DNA from: Modestobacter sp. Leaf380
GTDB lineage: Bacteria; Actinomycetota; Actinomycetes; Mycobacteriales; Geodermatophilaceae
Length of the DNA stretch: 64,000 nucleotides
Assembly: GCF_001424485.1 (NCBI RefSeq)
Contig: NZ_LMQC01000001.1
Span: forward strand, 253,755-317,754
Direction: 5' to 3'
A program made the position numbers and the translations under genes. The notes beneath the pieces are model-generated. The model had not been told where the DNA came from and searched no databases. It saw only the letters and a program-made list of their open reading frames with translations. Positions 1 through 7,650 of the stretch are shown piece by piece (position 1 is the stretch's first letter; each line of letters begins with the position of its first letter).

Positions 1-161
1 CCGGCGAGCGGATGGGCCTGATGAAGTTCGGTTCCCGGATGGACGTCTTCGTGCCGGCCACCGCGACCCTCACCGTGGGCAAGGGCGACCGGGTCCGCGG
101 CGGGGAGACCGTCATCGCCCGCTGGGACCGCGCTGTCGGCGGGGACGGGCCGAGACCGTGA
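1..161 (+). CDS. psd: Phosphatidylserine decarboxylase, C-terminal fragment
   Basis: Only the last 52 codons are in the window; the frame begins at base 3. The peptide GERMGLMKFGSRMDVFVP is the conserved C-terminal block of short-form Psd enzymes, which holds the Gly-Ser self-cleavage site that generates the pyruvoyl cofactor. The enzyme decarboxylates phosphatidylserine to phosphatidylethanolamine at the membrane. Its stop codon overlaps the GTG of pssA (GTGA, 158-161), so the two consecutive steps of the pathway are translationally coupled. The 5' part lies outside the window. Confidence 0.9.
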   Translation, partial: GERMGLMKFGSRMDVFVPATATLTVGKGDRVRGGETVIARWDRAVGGDGPRP

Positions 162-973
162 CCACCGAGCGGCGCTCGCCCACCCGGCGGACGCAGACCG
201 TCGAGTTCGTCCGCGCCTCGGCGCGCGGCGGCCGCTCCCGGGCGCGCTCCTGGCTGCCCAGCCTGTTCACCCTGGGCAACATGCTCTGCGGCTTCGCCGC
301 GATCCTGGTCGCCTTCCGCGGCCAGTACGACCTGGCCTGCGTGCTGATCGGCGCCTCGGTGGTGCTCGACATCGCCGACGGCGCAGTCGCCCGGCTGGTG
401 GGCGCGGTGTCCCCGTTCGGCCTGCAGTTCGACTCCCTGGCCGACCTGGTCTCCTTCGGTCTGGCCCCGGCGCTGCTGGCCTTCGCGCTGTTCTCCGACG
501 GCCGGGACGGCTTCGACCCGCTGGGCTGGATCGCCTGCTTCCTGTGGGTGGCCTGCGCCGCCATCCGGCTGGCCCGGTTCAACACCACCGTCGACCCCAC
601 CGCGGACAAGCGCTTCTTCGTCGGCCTGGCCAGCCCGGGCGCCGCCGGGGTCGTGATGGCCAGCGTGTTCGCCTTCTCCGACGTGCTCCAGGGCCGGGAC
701 CGGCTGTGGGTGCTGCTGGTCGTCGTCGTCCCCGGCCTGCTGATGGTCTCCACGATCAAGTGGCGGTCCTTCCGCTCGCTGGTCAGCCCCAAGAGCGGCA
801 AGCCCTACGGCCTGATCACCGCCGGGGTGCTGATCGCGGTCGGCCTGGCGACGGTGCCGGTGTTCACCTTCTGCCTGGTCGCCTACACCTACCTGGCCTC
901 CCCGCTGCTGGTGCCGCTGGTCTCCCCGCTGGGCCGCCTGGTGCCCCCACGGGTCAAGGAGCTGCTGTCGTGA
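158..973 (+). CDS. pssA: CDP-diacylglycerol--serine O-phosphatidyltransferase
   Basis: Makes phosphatidylserine from CDP-diacylglycerol and serine, the substrate for Psd encoded just upstream. The 271-residue protein carries the CDP-alcohol phosphotransferase signature, with D74-G75, A78-R79, G88, D92 and D96 in the usual D-G-x2-A-R-x8-G-x3-D-x3-D spacing; D71 just before may also bind metal. Hydrophobic stretches before and after the signature indicate an integral membrane enzyme with several helices. The charged 30-residue N-terminus is cytoplasmic-looking. It overlaps psd by four bases at its start and the acetyltransferase gene by four bases at its end, so it sits in the middle of one operon. 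Confidence 0.95.
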   Translation: MTTERRSPTRRTQTVEFVRASARGGRSRARSWLPSLFTLGNMLCGFAAILVAFRGQYDLACVLIGASVVLDIADGAVARLVGAVSPFGLQFDSLADLVSFGLAPALLAFALFSDGRDGFDPLGWIACFLWVACAAIRLARFNTTVDPTADKRFFVGLASPGAAGVVMASVFAFSDVLQGRDRLWVLLVVVVPGLLMVSTIKWRSFRSLVSPKSGKPYGLITAGVLIAVGLATVPVFTFCLVAYTYLASPLLVPLVSPLGRLVPPRVKELLS

Positions 974-1470
974 CCGTCCGACCCGTCGCCCCCGCAGACG
1001 TCGAGGTCGTGGTCGGGCTGGTCCGCGAGCTGGCCGACTACGAGCAGAGCCTGGACGAGGCGCTGATGACCCCCGAGCAGCTGCACGCAGCGCTGTTCGG
1101 GGAGTCCCCGGCACTGTTCGGGCACGTGGCCACCACCGGGGACGGCGACGTCGTCGGGTTCGCGCTGTGGTTCCTGTCCTTCAGCACCTGGCGCGGCACC
1201 CACGGGGTGTACCTCGAGGACCTCTACGTCTCCCCCACCCAGCGTGGCACCGGCCTCGGGCGGGAGCTGCTGCGCACCCTGGCCGCGCTGTGCGTCGAAC
1301 GCGGCTACGCCCGACTCGAGTGGTCGGTGCTGGACTGGAACACCCCCTCCATCGACTTCTACCGCGCCGCCGGTGCCCGCCCGCAGGACGGCTGGTCGGT
1401 CTTCCGGCTCACCGACCGGCCCGACGACCCGGCGCTGACCACCTTCGCCCGCGAGAGGACGACGAGATGA
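970..1470 (+). CDS. GNAT family N-acetyltransferase (diamine/thialysine acetyltransferase-like)
   Basis: A 166-residue single-domain GNAT enzyme that would transfer acetyl from acetyl-CoA to an amine. The acetyl-CoA loop is visible as the RGTGLGRELL segment (about residues 90-100), preceded by the beta-strand motif YLEDLYVSP and followed by WNTPSIDFYRAAGA, an arrangement typical of the spermidine/thialysine acetyltransferase subgroup. Substrate is inferred only from subgroup resemblance. The GTG start overlaps the pssA stop and the last codon overlaps the ATG of the next gene (ATGA), so it is co-translated with phospholipid genes, although no link to lipid synthesis is evident. Confidence 0.85.
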   Translation: MTVRPVAPADVEVVVGLVRELADYEQSLDEALMTPEQLHAALFGESPALFGHVATTGDGDVVGFALWFLSFSTWRGTHGVYLEDLYVSPTQRGTGLGRELLRTLAALCVERGYARLEWSVLDWNTPSIDFYRAAGARPQDGWSVFRLTDRPDDPALTTFARERTTR

Positions 1471-2246
1471 CCGAGCGCAGGCCCTCCGAGTGCTGGCTGA
1501 CCGACATGGACGGGGTGCTGGTCCACGAGGGGCAGGCGCTGCCCGGCGCCGCGGACTTCCTCCGCCGCCTGGTCGACCGGGAGCGCCGCTTCCTGGTCCT
1601 GACCAACAACTCGATCTTCACCCCGCGGGACCTCGCGGCCCGGCTGCACCGGTCGGGGCTGGACGTGCCCGAGGAGGCCATCTGGACCTCCGCGCTGGCC
1701 ACCGCGGACTTCCTGGCCTCCCAGCTGCCCGGCGGCTCGGCCTACGTCGTCGGCGAGGCGGGGCTGACCACCGCGCTGCACGAGGCCGGCTACACGATCA
1801 CCGACACCGAGCCCGACTACGTGGTGCTCGGCGAGACCCGCACCTACAGCTTCGAGGCCATCACCCGGGCCATCCGGCTGGTGGAGGCCGGCGCCCGGTT
1901 CATCGCCACCAACCCCGACGTGACCGGCCCGTCGCCGGAGGGCTCGCTGCCCGCGACCGGCTCGGTGGCCGCGCTGATCACCAAGGCCACCGGCGCCGAG
2001 CCCTACTTCGTCGGCAAGCCCAACCCGATGATGTTCCGCTCCGCGCTCAACCGGATCGACGGGCACTCGGAGTCCACCACCATGGTCGGGGACCGGATGG
2101 ACACCGACATCGTGGCCGGGATCGAGGCCGGTCTGGAGACCGTGCTGGTGCTGACCGGCTCGACCCGGGCCTCCGACGTCGCTCGCTTCCCGTTCCGCCC
2201 CAGCCGGGTGCTGGACTCGATCGCCGACGTCATCGACCTGGTCTAG
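1467..2246 (+). CDS. HAD-IIA family hydrolase (NagD-like phosphatase)
   Basis: A 259-residue HAD phosphatase. Motif I is DMDGVL with catalytic D13 and D15, motif II is LTNNS near residue 48, and motif IV is GDRMDTD near residues 208-214; the cap between them has the IIA (NagD/AraL/PNPase) layout. Natural substrates of this subfamily include UMP, p-nitrophenyl phosphate and sugar phosphates; the true substrate here is unknown. It is the last gene of the psd-pssA operon. Its TAG stop overlaps the stop of the convergent membrane-protein gene on the other strand (2243-2246). Confidence 0.88.
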   Translation: MTERRPSECWLTDMDGVLVHEGQALPGAADFLRRLVDRERRFLVLTNNSIFTPRDLAARLHRSGLDVPEEAIWTSALATADFLASQLPGGSAYVVGEAGLTTALHEAGYTITDTEPDYVVLGETRTYSFEAITRAIRLVEAGARFIATNPDVTGPSPEGSLPATGSVAALITKATGAEPYFVGKPNPMMFRSALNRIDGHSESTTMVGDRMDTDIVAGIEAGLETVLVLTGSTRASDVARFPFRPSRVLDSIADVIDLV

Positions 2247-2728
2247 CGCTCGGAGTACGCCAGCCGCGCCTCGGGGGTGGCCAGGAACCACAGCACGCCG
2301 GCCACCAGGGCGAGCACCGGCAGGCCCAGCAGCGGCCGGCCGGCCTCGAACGCGGTGACGTAGCCCAGCAGCCCCAGCAGCAGCTGGAGCACGACCACCG
2401 GCCCCCGCGCCCACGGCGACACCCGCCACAGCCCGACCGCGGCGGCGCCCAGCGCCCCGGCGCCCAGCCCGACGTACACGACCTCGGCCAGGGCGCGGCC
2501 CACGCTGTCCGGGGTGCTGGTCAGGGTCAGCACCAGCACCACCGCGGCGACGACGGCCAGGGCGGCGGCCTCGACGCCCACCAGCAACGCCGCCAGCCGG
2601 ACGGCACCCGGCGCCTGCGACGCCGGCCGTCGCGGTCGGGGGGCGGACTCCTCCGCGGCACCACCGAGCAACCGCTCGGCCCGGCGCCGGGACCGGGGGT
2701 CGGGACCGCCGTCGGGGTGCGCTGCCAC
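2243..2728 (-). CDS. Small membrane protein of unknown function
   Basis: A 161-residue protein with a charged N-terminal 40 residues (RRRAERLLGG) followed by about four hydrophobic segments (roughly 45-70, 75-95, 105-125 and 130-150), so a four-helix inner-membrane protein is likely. No family was recognised. The GTG start at 2728 is preceded on the minus strand by TAGCCT (2741-2736) and a 7-base spacer, the signature of a leaderless transcript. It is divergent from the lipid kinase gene and convergent with the HAD gene. Confidence 0.7.
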   Translation of the reverse strand: MAAHPDGGPDPRSRRRAERLLGGAAEESAPRPRRPASQAPGAVRLAALLVGVEAAALAVVAAVVLVLTLTSTPDSVGRALAEVVYVGLGAGALGAAAVGLWRVSPWARGPVVVLQLLLGLLGYVTAFEAGRPLLGLPVLALVAGVLWFLATPEARLAYSER

Positions 2729-2756
2729 GACGGCGAGGCTACGCGGGGGGCCTGGA

Positions 2757-2762
2757 TAGGGT
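2757..2762 (+). promoter_or_regulatory. -10 element TAGGGT for a leaderless lipid kinase mRNA
   Basis: TAGGGT ends 7 bases before the GTG at 2770, so transcription would begin at or next to the start codon. This decides the start: an upstream in-frame GTG at 2761 lies inside the -10 element and would not be transcribed. No good -35 is evident. Confidence 0.55.
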
Positions 2763-2769
2763 GGGGCAC

Positions 2770-3735
2770 GTGCGTGCGCTGCTGGTGGCCAACCCGGCGG
2801 CGACCACCACCACCGCCAAGGTCCGCGACGTGCTCGTCCGGGCGCTGTCGACCGACCTGCGCCTGGAGGTCGTCGAGACCACCCACCGTGGGCACGCCCG
2901 CGAGCTCGGCGCGCAGGCGACCGCGGACGGGTACGACGTCGTCGTCACCCTGGGCGGGGACGGCACGGTGAACGAGACCGTCGACGGCATGCTGGCTGAC
3001 GGACCCGGCCCCCGCGTCCCCACGCTCGCCGTGGTCCCCGGCGGTTCGACCAACGTCTTCGCCCGTGCACTGGGGCGCTCCCGGGACCCGGTCGAGGCGA
3101 TCGCGGAGATCCTGGACTCGCTGCGGGCCGGGCGCACCCGCCGCATCTCGCTGGGCACGGCCAGCGCACAGCAGACCGACGCCGCCGGCACGGTGCGCTG
3201 GACGCCGCCGCGGTGGTTCGTCTTCGCGGCCGGCCTCGGCTTCGACGCCGACGTCATCCGGCGGGTCGAGGAGCAGCGGTCCCGCGGGCACCGCTCGACC
3301 GGGTCGCTCTACGTGCGGGCCGGCACCCGCTCGTTCCTGCTCGGCGCGGACCGGCGCCGCCCGCCGATGACGCTGCACGTGCCCGGGGAGCAGCCGACCA
3401 CGGGCCTGTTCCTGTGCCTGGTCTCCAACGTGAGCCCGTGGACCTACCTGGGCGACACCCCGCTGAACCCGAGTCCCCGGGCCTCCTTCGACACCCGGCT
3501 CGACGTCTTCGCGATGGGCCGTCTGGGGCCGCTGCGGATGCTGCACCACCTCCGCCAGACGATGGCCCGCGAACCCGACCCCCGGGGGCGCGGCGTGCAC
3601 CGCTGGCACGACCTGCCCGACCTCGCCCTGACCTGCGAGCGGCCCCAGGGCTGGCAGCTGGACGGCGACCACCTCGGCGTCGCGACGGGTCTGCGGGTCC
3701 GTTCGGTGGGGCGCGCGCTCTCCGTGGTGCTCTGA
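2770..3735 (+). CDS. Diacylglycerol kinase family lipid kinase (YegS/DgkB-like)
   Basis: A 321-residue cytosolic lipid kinase of the DAGK catalytic family, which phosphorylates diacylglycerol or a related lipid alcohol with ATP. The nucleotide-binding motif GGDGTVNE is at about residues 60-67 and VVPGGSTNVFAR, the second conserved glycine-rich block, follows about 30 residues later. The N-terminus MRALLVANPAA is the usual first strand of the family, which supports the GTG at 2770 rather than 2761. The gene stands alone, divergent from a small membrane protein, with whiB1 downstream after a 297-base gap. Confidence 0.88.
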   Translation: MRALLVANPAATTTTAKVRDVLVRALSTDLRLEVVETTHRGHARELGAQATADGYDVVVTLGGDGTVNETVDGMLADGPGPRVPTLAVVPGGSTNVFARALGRSRDPVEAIAEILDSLRAGRTRRISLGTASAQQTDAAGTVRWTPPRWFVFAAGLGFDADVIRRVEEQRSRGHRSTGSLYVRAGTRSFLLGADRRRPPMTLHVPGEQPTTGLFLCLVSNVSPWTYLGDTPLNPSPRASFDTRLDVFAMGRLGPLRMLHHLRQTMAREPDPRGRGVHRWHDLPDLALTCERPQGWQLDGDHLGVATGLRVRSVGRALSVVL

Positions 3736-3820
3736 GACGCCACCGCGTCCCGGCACCCGTCAGGGTGACCCCCGCTCGCCACCCCGTCGTCGATTGCGGT
3801 GGCGGACCTGGTAGGTGCGT

Positions 3821-3836
3821 GGTGAGGTTGCTCATA
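3821..3836 (+). promoter_or_regulatory. Possible CRP/Cmr-type operator upstream of whiB1
   Basis: GGTGA-N6-TCATA is an imperfect match to TGTGA-N6-TCACA. It lies about 28 bases upstream of the candidate whiB1 -35. In M. tuberculosis whiB1 is controlled by cAMP-responsive CRP and Cmr; applying this here is inference. Confidence 0.3.
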
Positions 3837-3863
3837 CGAGGGGTGGGTCCGGCGGCGAACCGC

Positions 3864-3891
3864 TTGACAGCCACTCAGCGCGTGAAAGCAT
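3864..3891 (+). promoter_or_regulatory. Candidate whiB1 promoter
   Basis: TTGACA (3864-3869), 16-base spacer, AAGCAT (3886-3891). The -35 is a perfect consensus, rare in DNA this GC-rich. Transcription from about 3898 would give a leader of about 135 bases before the whiB1 ATG. Confidence 0.5.
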
Positions 3892-3902
3892 CGTCCGTGA
3901 AC

Positions 3903-3934
3903 GCAACCTGCTGGTAACACCAGCGTGCGGTTGC
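3903..3934 (+). promoter_or_regulatory. Inverted repeat in the whiB1 leader
   Basis: Nested arms GCAACC/GGTTGC (3903-3908, 3929-3934) and CTGGT/ACCAG (3911-3915, 3919-3923) form a hairpin, or a dyad operator, just downstream of the predicted transcription start. The remaining leader to 4032 shows no reading frame or other feature I can support. Confidence 0.45.
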
Positions 3935-4032
3935 CTCCCGACGTCGACCAGACGCCGTCGGGTCACACACCCGGCCAAGCCGGGTCGTGCGGGTACGGGC
4001 ACACCGTAGACGACACCGAGGAGCACACCGAC

Positions 4033-4284
4033 ATGGACTGGCGCCACCGCGCCCTCTGCCGGGACGAAGACCCCGAGCTCTTCTTCCCCATCGGGACGAC
4101 GGGCCCTGCGGTCACGCAGATCGATCAGGCCAAGGCCGTGTGCCAGCGCTGCCCCGTCGTGCAGTCCTGCCTCGAGTGGGCTCTGAGCTCGGGCCAGGAC
4201 TCCGGCGTCTGGGGCGGTCTCTCCGAGGACGAGCGCCGTGCGCTCAAGCGGCGCACCGCCCGCACCCGGGTCCGCACCGCCTGA
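4033..4284 (+). CDS. whiB1: WhiB family transcriptional regulator, WhiB1 type
   Basis: An 83-residue iron-sulfur protein. Cysteines C9, C37, C40 and C46 are the 4Fe-4S ligands, GVWGG (58-62) is the family turn motif, and the basic tail KRRTARTRVR is the DNA-contacting segment. Start MDWRHRALCRDEDPELFFP and overall length match the essential mycobacterial WhiB1, which binds the principal sigma factor and responds to nitric oxide. ATG at 4033 is chosen because it gives exactly the family length. It is divergent in function but adjacent to pdtaS downstream (convergent), the same neighbour as in mycobacteria. A long leader carries a promoter and a hairpin. Confidence 0.95.
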   Translation: MDWRHRALCRDEDPELFFPIGTTGPAVTQIDQAKAVCQRCPVVQSCLEWALSSGQDSGVWGGLSEDERRALKRRTARTRVRTA

Positions 4285-4311
4285 CCGGCACCAGCACAGC
4301 ACCGACCTGAC

Positions 4312-4348
4312 GAGGCCGGCTCACCGGGACCCCCGGGGAGCCGGCCTC
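4312..4348 (+). terminator. Terminator-like hairpin after whiB1
   Basis: Ten-base arms GAGGCCGGCT (4312-4321) and AGCCGGCCTC (4339-4348) are perfectly complementary. There is no T run after it. It lies between the convergent whiB1 and pdtaS genes and could serve both directions. Confidence 0.6.
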
Positions 4349-4376
4349 GTGTCGTCGCCACCCGGCTCCCCCTCGT

Positions 4377-5867
4377 TCAGCGGCGGACCCGCCCGGCGCC
4401 GGGCAGGGTCAGCACCGCGACGGTCCCGTGCCCGGACTCCGGCGCGCTGATCGCCAGGGAGCCGTGCAGCTCGCTGGTCACCAGCGTCCGGACGATCTGC
4501 AGGCCCAGCCCCTTGCTCGCCGCGACGTCGAAGCCCGGCGGCAGCCCCTGGCCGTCGTCGGTGATCCGGACCAGCAGGTCGTGGCCGTCCCGCTCGGCCG
4601 CCAGCTCGATCGTGCCCGGACGCCCGTCGGGGAAGGCGTGCTCGACGGCGTTGTGCAGCAGCTCGGTGACCGCCATGACCAGCGGGGTCGCCGCGGCCGC
4701 CGGCAACTCGCCGAAGGCACCCACCCGCTGGATCCGCGCCGAGGGCCCCACCGACGCGACGTCGCCCAGCATCGGCAGCACCTGGCCCAGCACGTCGTCC
4801 ACGTCCACCACGTCGTCCCGGCTGCCGGCCAGGGTGTCGTGCACGACGGCGATGGAGGCCACCCGGCGGACCGACTCCAGCAGCGCCTCCCGCGCGGCCG
4901 GCTCGGACACCCGCCGGGCCTGCAGCCGCAGCAGCGCGGCCACCGTCTGCAGGTTGTTCTTCACCCGGTGGTGGATCTCCCGGATGGTGGCGTCCTTGGT
5001 CATCAGCGCCCGGTCCCGCCGCCGCACGTCGGTGACGTCGCGGACCAGCACCAGCGCCCCGTGCTCGCCACCGGGGGCCTGCAGCGGCAGCGCCCGCACG
5101 AGCATGGTGGCGGCCTCGCCCTCGACGTCCATCGGGTCGGGGAAGCGACCGGCGACCGCTGCGGTGATGCTGGCCGCCACGGCCTCCCCGGCCACCCGGT
5201 CGGTGGCCGCGTGCCGGGTGAGCTCGGCCAGCTGGACCCCGACGACGTCACCGGTGAGACCCATCCGCCGGTAGGCCGACAGGGCGTTCGGGCTGGCGTA
5301 GACCGCACGCCCGGCACCGTCCAGCCGAACCAGCCCGTCGCCGACCCGGGGGCTCATCTCGGCGTCCTCCAGCATCCGCGGGGGGAACGTGCCGGCCGAG
5401 ACCATCTGGCACAGCTCCGCGGCGATGTCGAGGTAGGTCAGCTCCAGCGGGGACGGCGAACGGGTCGCCGACAGCCGGGTGTCCCGGGCCAGCACGGCCA
5501 CCACCGCACCCTCGTGCCGCACCGGCAGCACCTCACGGCGGCGTGGGGCGGAGCCCGTGCCGTCGGGCTCCTCGGTGACCGTCTCGCCCCCGGCGTGCAC
5601 CCGGGCGAAGGACGCCGCGTCCGCACCCTCGACCTCGACGCCGATGAGGTCCTCGGGCTGCGAGGTGGGCGCGGTCAGCGGGCGGACCTGGGCCACGCAC
5701 CACCAGGGGCCGGTGGGCAGCGGGACCCACAGCGTGAGGTCGGCGAAGGACAGGTCGGCCAGCAGCTGCCAGTCGGCCACCAGCCGGCGGGCGTGGTCGA
5801 CCTGGGAGGGACTGACCGAGGAGCCGCGGGACAGGCGGTCGGAGAGGCTGCTGGGGGTGCTGGTCAT
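4377..5867 (-). CDS. pdtaS: Sensor histidine kinase PdtaS
   Basis: A 496-residue cytosolic histidine kinase of the HisKA_2/HWE-like class. An N-terminal GAF-type region (about 1-150) is followed by a PAS-type region (about 160-280), then REIHHRVKNNLQ with the phosphorylated histidine near residue 300, the N box ELLHNAVEHAF and the G boxes DDGQGLPPGFD and GLGLQIVRTL. No membrane segment is present. In mycobacteria PdtaS phosphorylates PdtaR, an ANTAR-domain regulator that acts on RNA by antitermination; PdtaR is not in this window, but an unrelated ANTAR protein is at 45717. It follows the biotinyl-domain gene after 55 bases and may be co-transcribed with it. Confidence 0.9.
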   Translation of the reverse strand: MTSTPSSLSDRLSRGSSVSPSQVDHARRLVADWQLLADLSFADLTLWVPLPTGPWWCVAQVRPLTAPTSQPEDLIGVEVEGADAASFARVHAGGETVTEEPDGTGSAPRRREVLPVRHEGAVVAVLARDTRLSATRSPSPLELTYLDIAAELCQMVSAGTFPPRMLEDAEMSPRVGDGLVRLDGAGRAVYASPNALSAYRRMGLTGDVVGVQLAELTRHAATDRVAGEAVAASITAAVAGRFPDPMDVEGEAATMLVRALPLQAPGGEHGALVLVRDVTDVRRRDRALMTKDATIREIHHRVKNNLQTVAALLRLQARRVSEPAAREALLESVRRVASIAVVHDTLAGSRDDVVDVDDVLGQVLPMLGDVASVGPSARIQRVGAFGELPAAAATPLVMAVTELLHNAVEHAFPDGRPGTIELAAERDGHDLLVRITDDGQGLPPGFDVAASKGLGLQIVRTLVTSELHGSLAISAPESGHGTVAVLTLPGAGRVRR

Positions 5868-5922
5868 GGTGGACCGAGCCTAGGACGGCGCCGTCCCGAC
5901 CTCCCCCGGCGACCCCGCGGCG

Positions 5923-6144
5923 TCAGGCCTGGACGGTGGCGATGAGGTCGCCCTCCTGGAGGACCTCGCCCTCGACGACGTGCAGCTCGGTGACGGTGCC
6001 GGCCTTCTCGGTCAGCACCGGGATCTCCATCTTCATCGACTCGAGGATGACCAGCGTGTCACCGGCGGCCACCTCGGCGCCCGGGGCCACCAGCACCTTC
6101 CAGACGCTGGAGACCATCTCGGCGTGGATCTCCTCGACCGCCAC
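5923..6144 (-). CDS. Stand-alone biotinyl/lipoyl-domain protein (TB7.3-like)
   Basis: A 73-residue protein that is only a biotin attachment domain. The motif ESMKME places the modified lysine at K38; the flanking pattern matches mycobacterial TB7.3 (Rv3221c from memory). Biotinylated single domains carry carboxyl groups between a biotin carboxylase and a carboxyltransferase, but no partner enzyme is assigned. The GTG start at 6144 is preceded by GAGGAG with about six bases spacing; the longer open frame upstream lacks a better site. Upstream on the same strand lies a degenerate biotin-carboxylase-like gene, downstream pdtaS. Confidence 0.88.
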   Translation of the reverse strand: MAVEEIHAEMVSSVWKVLVAPGAEVAAGDTLVILESMKMEIPVLTEKAGTVTELHVVEGEVLQEGDLIATVQA

Positions 6145-6252
6145 CGGTCCTCCTCGCTGCAGGGACTCCCACCCGTCGCTGCTGCGCCGGTGTGCGCACA
6201 TCCAACCACCCGGCGGGCCACCTCCCCGCCGTCCGCCGGGTGGACGTGCCGG

Positions 6253-7269
6253 TCAGCCGTCGGCGAGCCGGTGCAGCACCGAGCAGACCGCCGCCCCGTC
6301 GTGCGGCACACCGGTCTCGGGCAGACCGGTGAGCACCTCGGCGACCAGCCGCGCCGCGGTGCCGGTGTCCGGGCCCGCCGCGCTGACCGTGGCCAGCAGC
6401 GCGTCGTACCAGCCGTCCAGCCGGTCCCCCCGGTCGTACCCGGTGACGGCGACGACGTCGGAGCCCGGGCCGGCCGGGCGGTCCGGCAGCCGGCCGGTGA
6501 CCCGGCCCGCGGTGCCCGGGGGCAGCGTGGAGCGCAGCTGCGCCGCCACGGCCGGGCGCAGCGGGGCGTCGGGCACCGGGCGCAGCCGCCCTGCGGCGCT
6601 GCGCAGGGCGAGGTCCACCGCGTCCACCCCGTGCGCCCGCTCCAGCACCGCCACGTCCAGGCTGAACCCGGCGGCCACCTCCGCCAACGCCCCCTCCGGG
6701 TCGATGCCGACGGTCACCAGTCCGCGCCAGCCCAGCTCGGGCAGCCGCTGGGCCGCGGCGGGCAGCGCCATCGCCTCCCCCGTCGTCCAGGACACCCGGG
6801 CGGTGCCGGCCTCCCGGTCCCGGCGCACCGGGGTCACGTGCGCCAAGCCGTCGGCGGTGACCACCGCCAGGAAGCCCAGCTCGCTGGCCGGCTCGACGCC
6901 GTCACCACCGAGCCGCTCCAGCACCGCCGGGTCCGGGCCGACCCAGGTCAGCCCCACCGACCGCACCGCGGCGGCCAGCTCGACGTTGCCGGCCAGTGCC
7001 GGGGGCACCGGCAGGACCGCCGACACCCCGCTGCGCCGGGCGGCCTCGACCAGCCGGGGCACCGACAGGTAGGACTCCGCGGCCGGCGCCGGGCCCAGCC
7101 ACACCGCGTCGTCGGCCAGCCGCACGTGCCGGGCGTGCGGCTCGGTCGCCGAGTGCACCGCCACCGTCTTCACCCCGCGTGCGGCGCACGCCGCGATGAC
7201 CGCGCAGGCCATCGGGCCCCGTCCGGCCACCAGCACGCTGTCGATCCCCGTACCGCCGGTGTCGGCCAC
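6253..7269 (-). CDS. Degenerate biotin-carboxylase-like protein
   Basis: A 338-residue protein; true biotin carboxylases are about 450. Residues 10-105 match the biotin carboxylase N domain strongly (VLVAGRGPMACAVIAACAARG, then HVRLADDAVWLGPAPAAESYL, then LTWVGP). The ATP-grasp domain is cut down: the MGDK segment, glycine-rich loop and EK(Y) strand are absent. What remains aligns loosely to the end of ATP-grasp, but the catalytic EMNTR/QVEH block reads EVAAGFSLDVAVLE. The last 90 residues resemble the C domain (GDRLDGWYDALLATV corresponds to the YYDS(M/L)IAKL strand). It is therefore probably catalytically dead. It is followed after 108 bases by a lone biotinyl domain. Start GTG 7269 has only a weak ribosome site. 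Confidence 0.65.
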   Translation of the reverse strand: MADTGGTGIDSVLVAGRGPMACAVIAACAARGVKTVAVHSATEPHARHVRLADDAVWLGPAPAAESYLSVPRLVEAARRSGVSAVLPVPPALAGNVELAAAVRSVGLTWVGPDPAVLERLGGDGVEPASELGFLAVVTADGLAHVTPVRRDREAGTARVSWTTGEAMALPAAAQRLPELGWRGLVTVGIDPEGALAEVAAGFSLDVAVLERAHGVDAVDLALRSAAGRLRPVPDAPLRPAVAAQLRSTLPPGTAGRVTGRLPDRPAGPGSDVVAVTGYDRGDRLDGWYDALLATVSAAGPDTGTAARLVAEVLTGLPETGVPHDGAAVCSVLHRLADG

Positions 7270-7400
7270 TGTGCGTCGTCCCCCTGTCTGCGGTCACCCC
7301 CGTGACGTCGTCGTCACGGCCGGTGCCCGTGTCCTGCCCGCTGACAGCCTCGTCCACGCCTGCCGCGGGTGGGACGGTCGGCACGCGGGTGCCGGGGCGT

Positions 7401-7474
7401 GAGACCCTGGAACACCGGTCCGGTGGGTCTCCCACCGTGCCCGCAGCACCACGACACCGGCGACCACCCCGGTG
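7401..7474 (+). promoter_or_regulatory. Hairpins in the bL37 leader
   Basis: GAGACCC/GGGTCTC (7401-7407, 7425-7431) with an inner ACCGG/CCGGT, and CACCGG/CCGGTG (7455-7460, 7469-7474), both upstream of the ribosomal protein ORF. Whether they act in autoregulation is unknown. The rest of 7270-7499 shows no other feature. Confidence 0.3.
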
Positions 7475-7499
7475 ACACGACGAGGAGAGGAGGGCAGCG

Positions 7500-7574
7500 A
7501 TGTCCAAGCGTGGACGCAAGCGGCGCGCCCGCAAGAAGAGCGGCGCCAACCACGGCAAGCGCCCCAACGCCTGA
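7500..7574 (+). CDS. 50S ribosomal protein bL37
   Basis: A 24-codon gene. The product begins MSKRGRKRRARKK and ends ANHGKRPNA, matching the tiny actinobacterial large-subunit protein bL37 first seen in mycobacterial ribosome structures. More than a third of the residues are Lys or Arg, as expected for an rRNA-binding peptide. The ATG follows a strong ribosome site (AGGAGG, about 6 bases away). A perfect 16-base-pair hairpin lies 77 bases after the stop. It lies between the biotin-carboxylase-like gene (divergent) and rshA-sigH (convergent). Confidence 0.88.
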   Translation: MSKRGRKRRARKKSGANHGKRPNA

Positions 7575-7650
7575 GCGAGGAGCTCGTCCCTCCCCACGAC
7601 GTGCTCCGCACGCCGCGGGACCCCGGGACGAGGCCGACGGGCAGGACGCG

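Noticed and set aside
6253-7269. Functional acetyl/propionyl-CoA carboxylase alpha subunit
   Set aside because: The protein is about 110 residues too short and lacks the ATP-grasp glycine loop and catalytic block, so a working carboxylase is unlikely.
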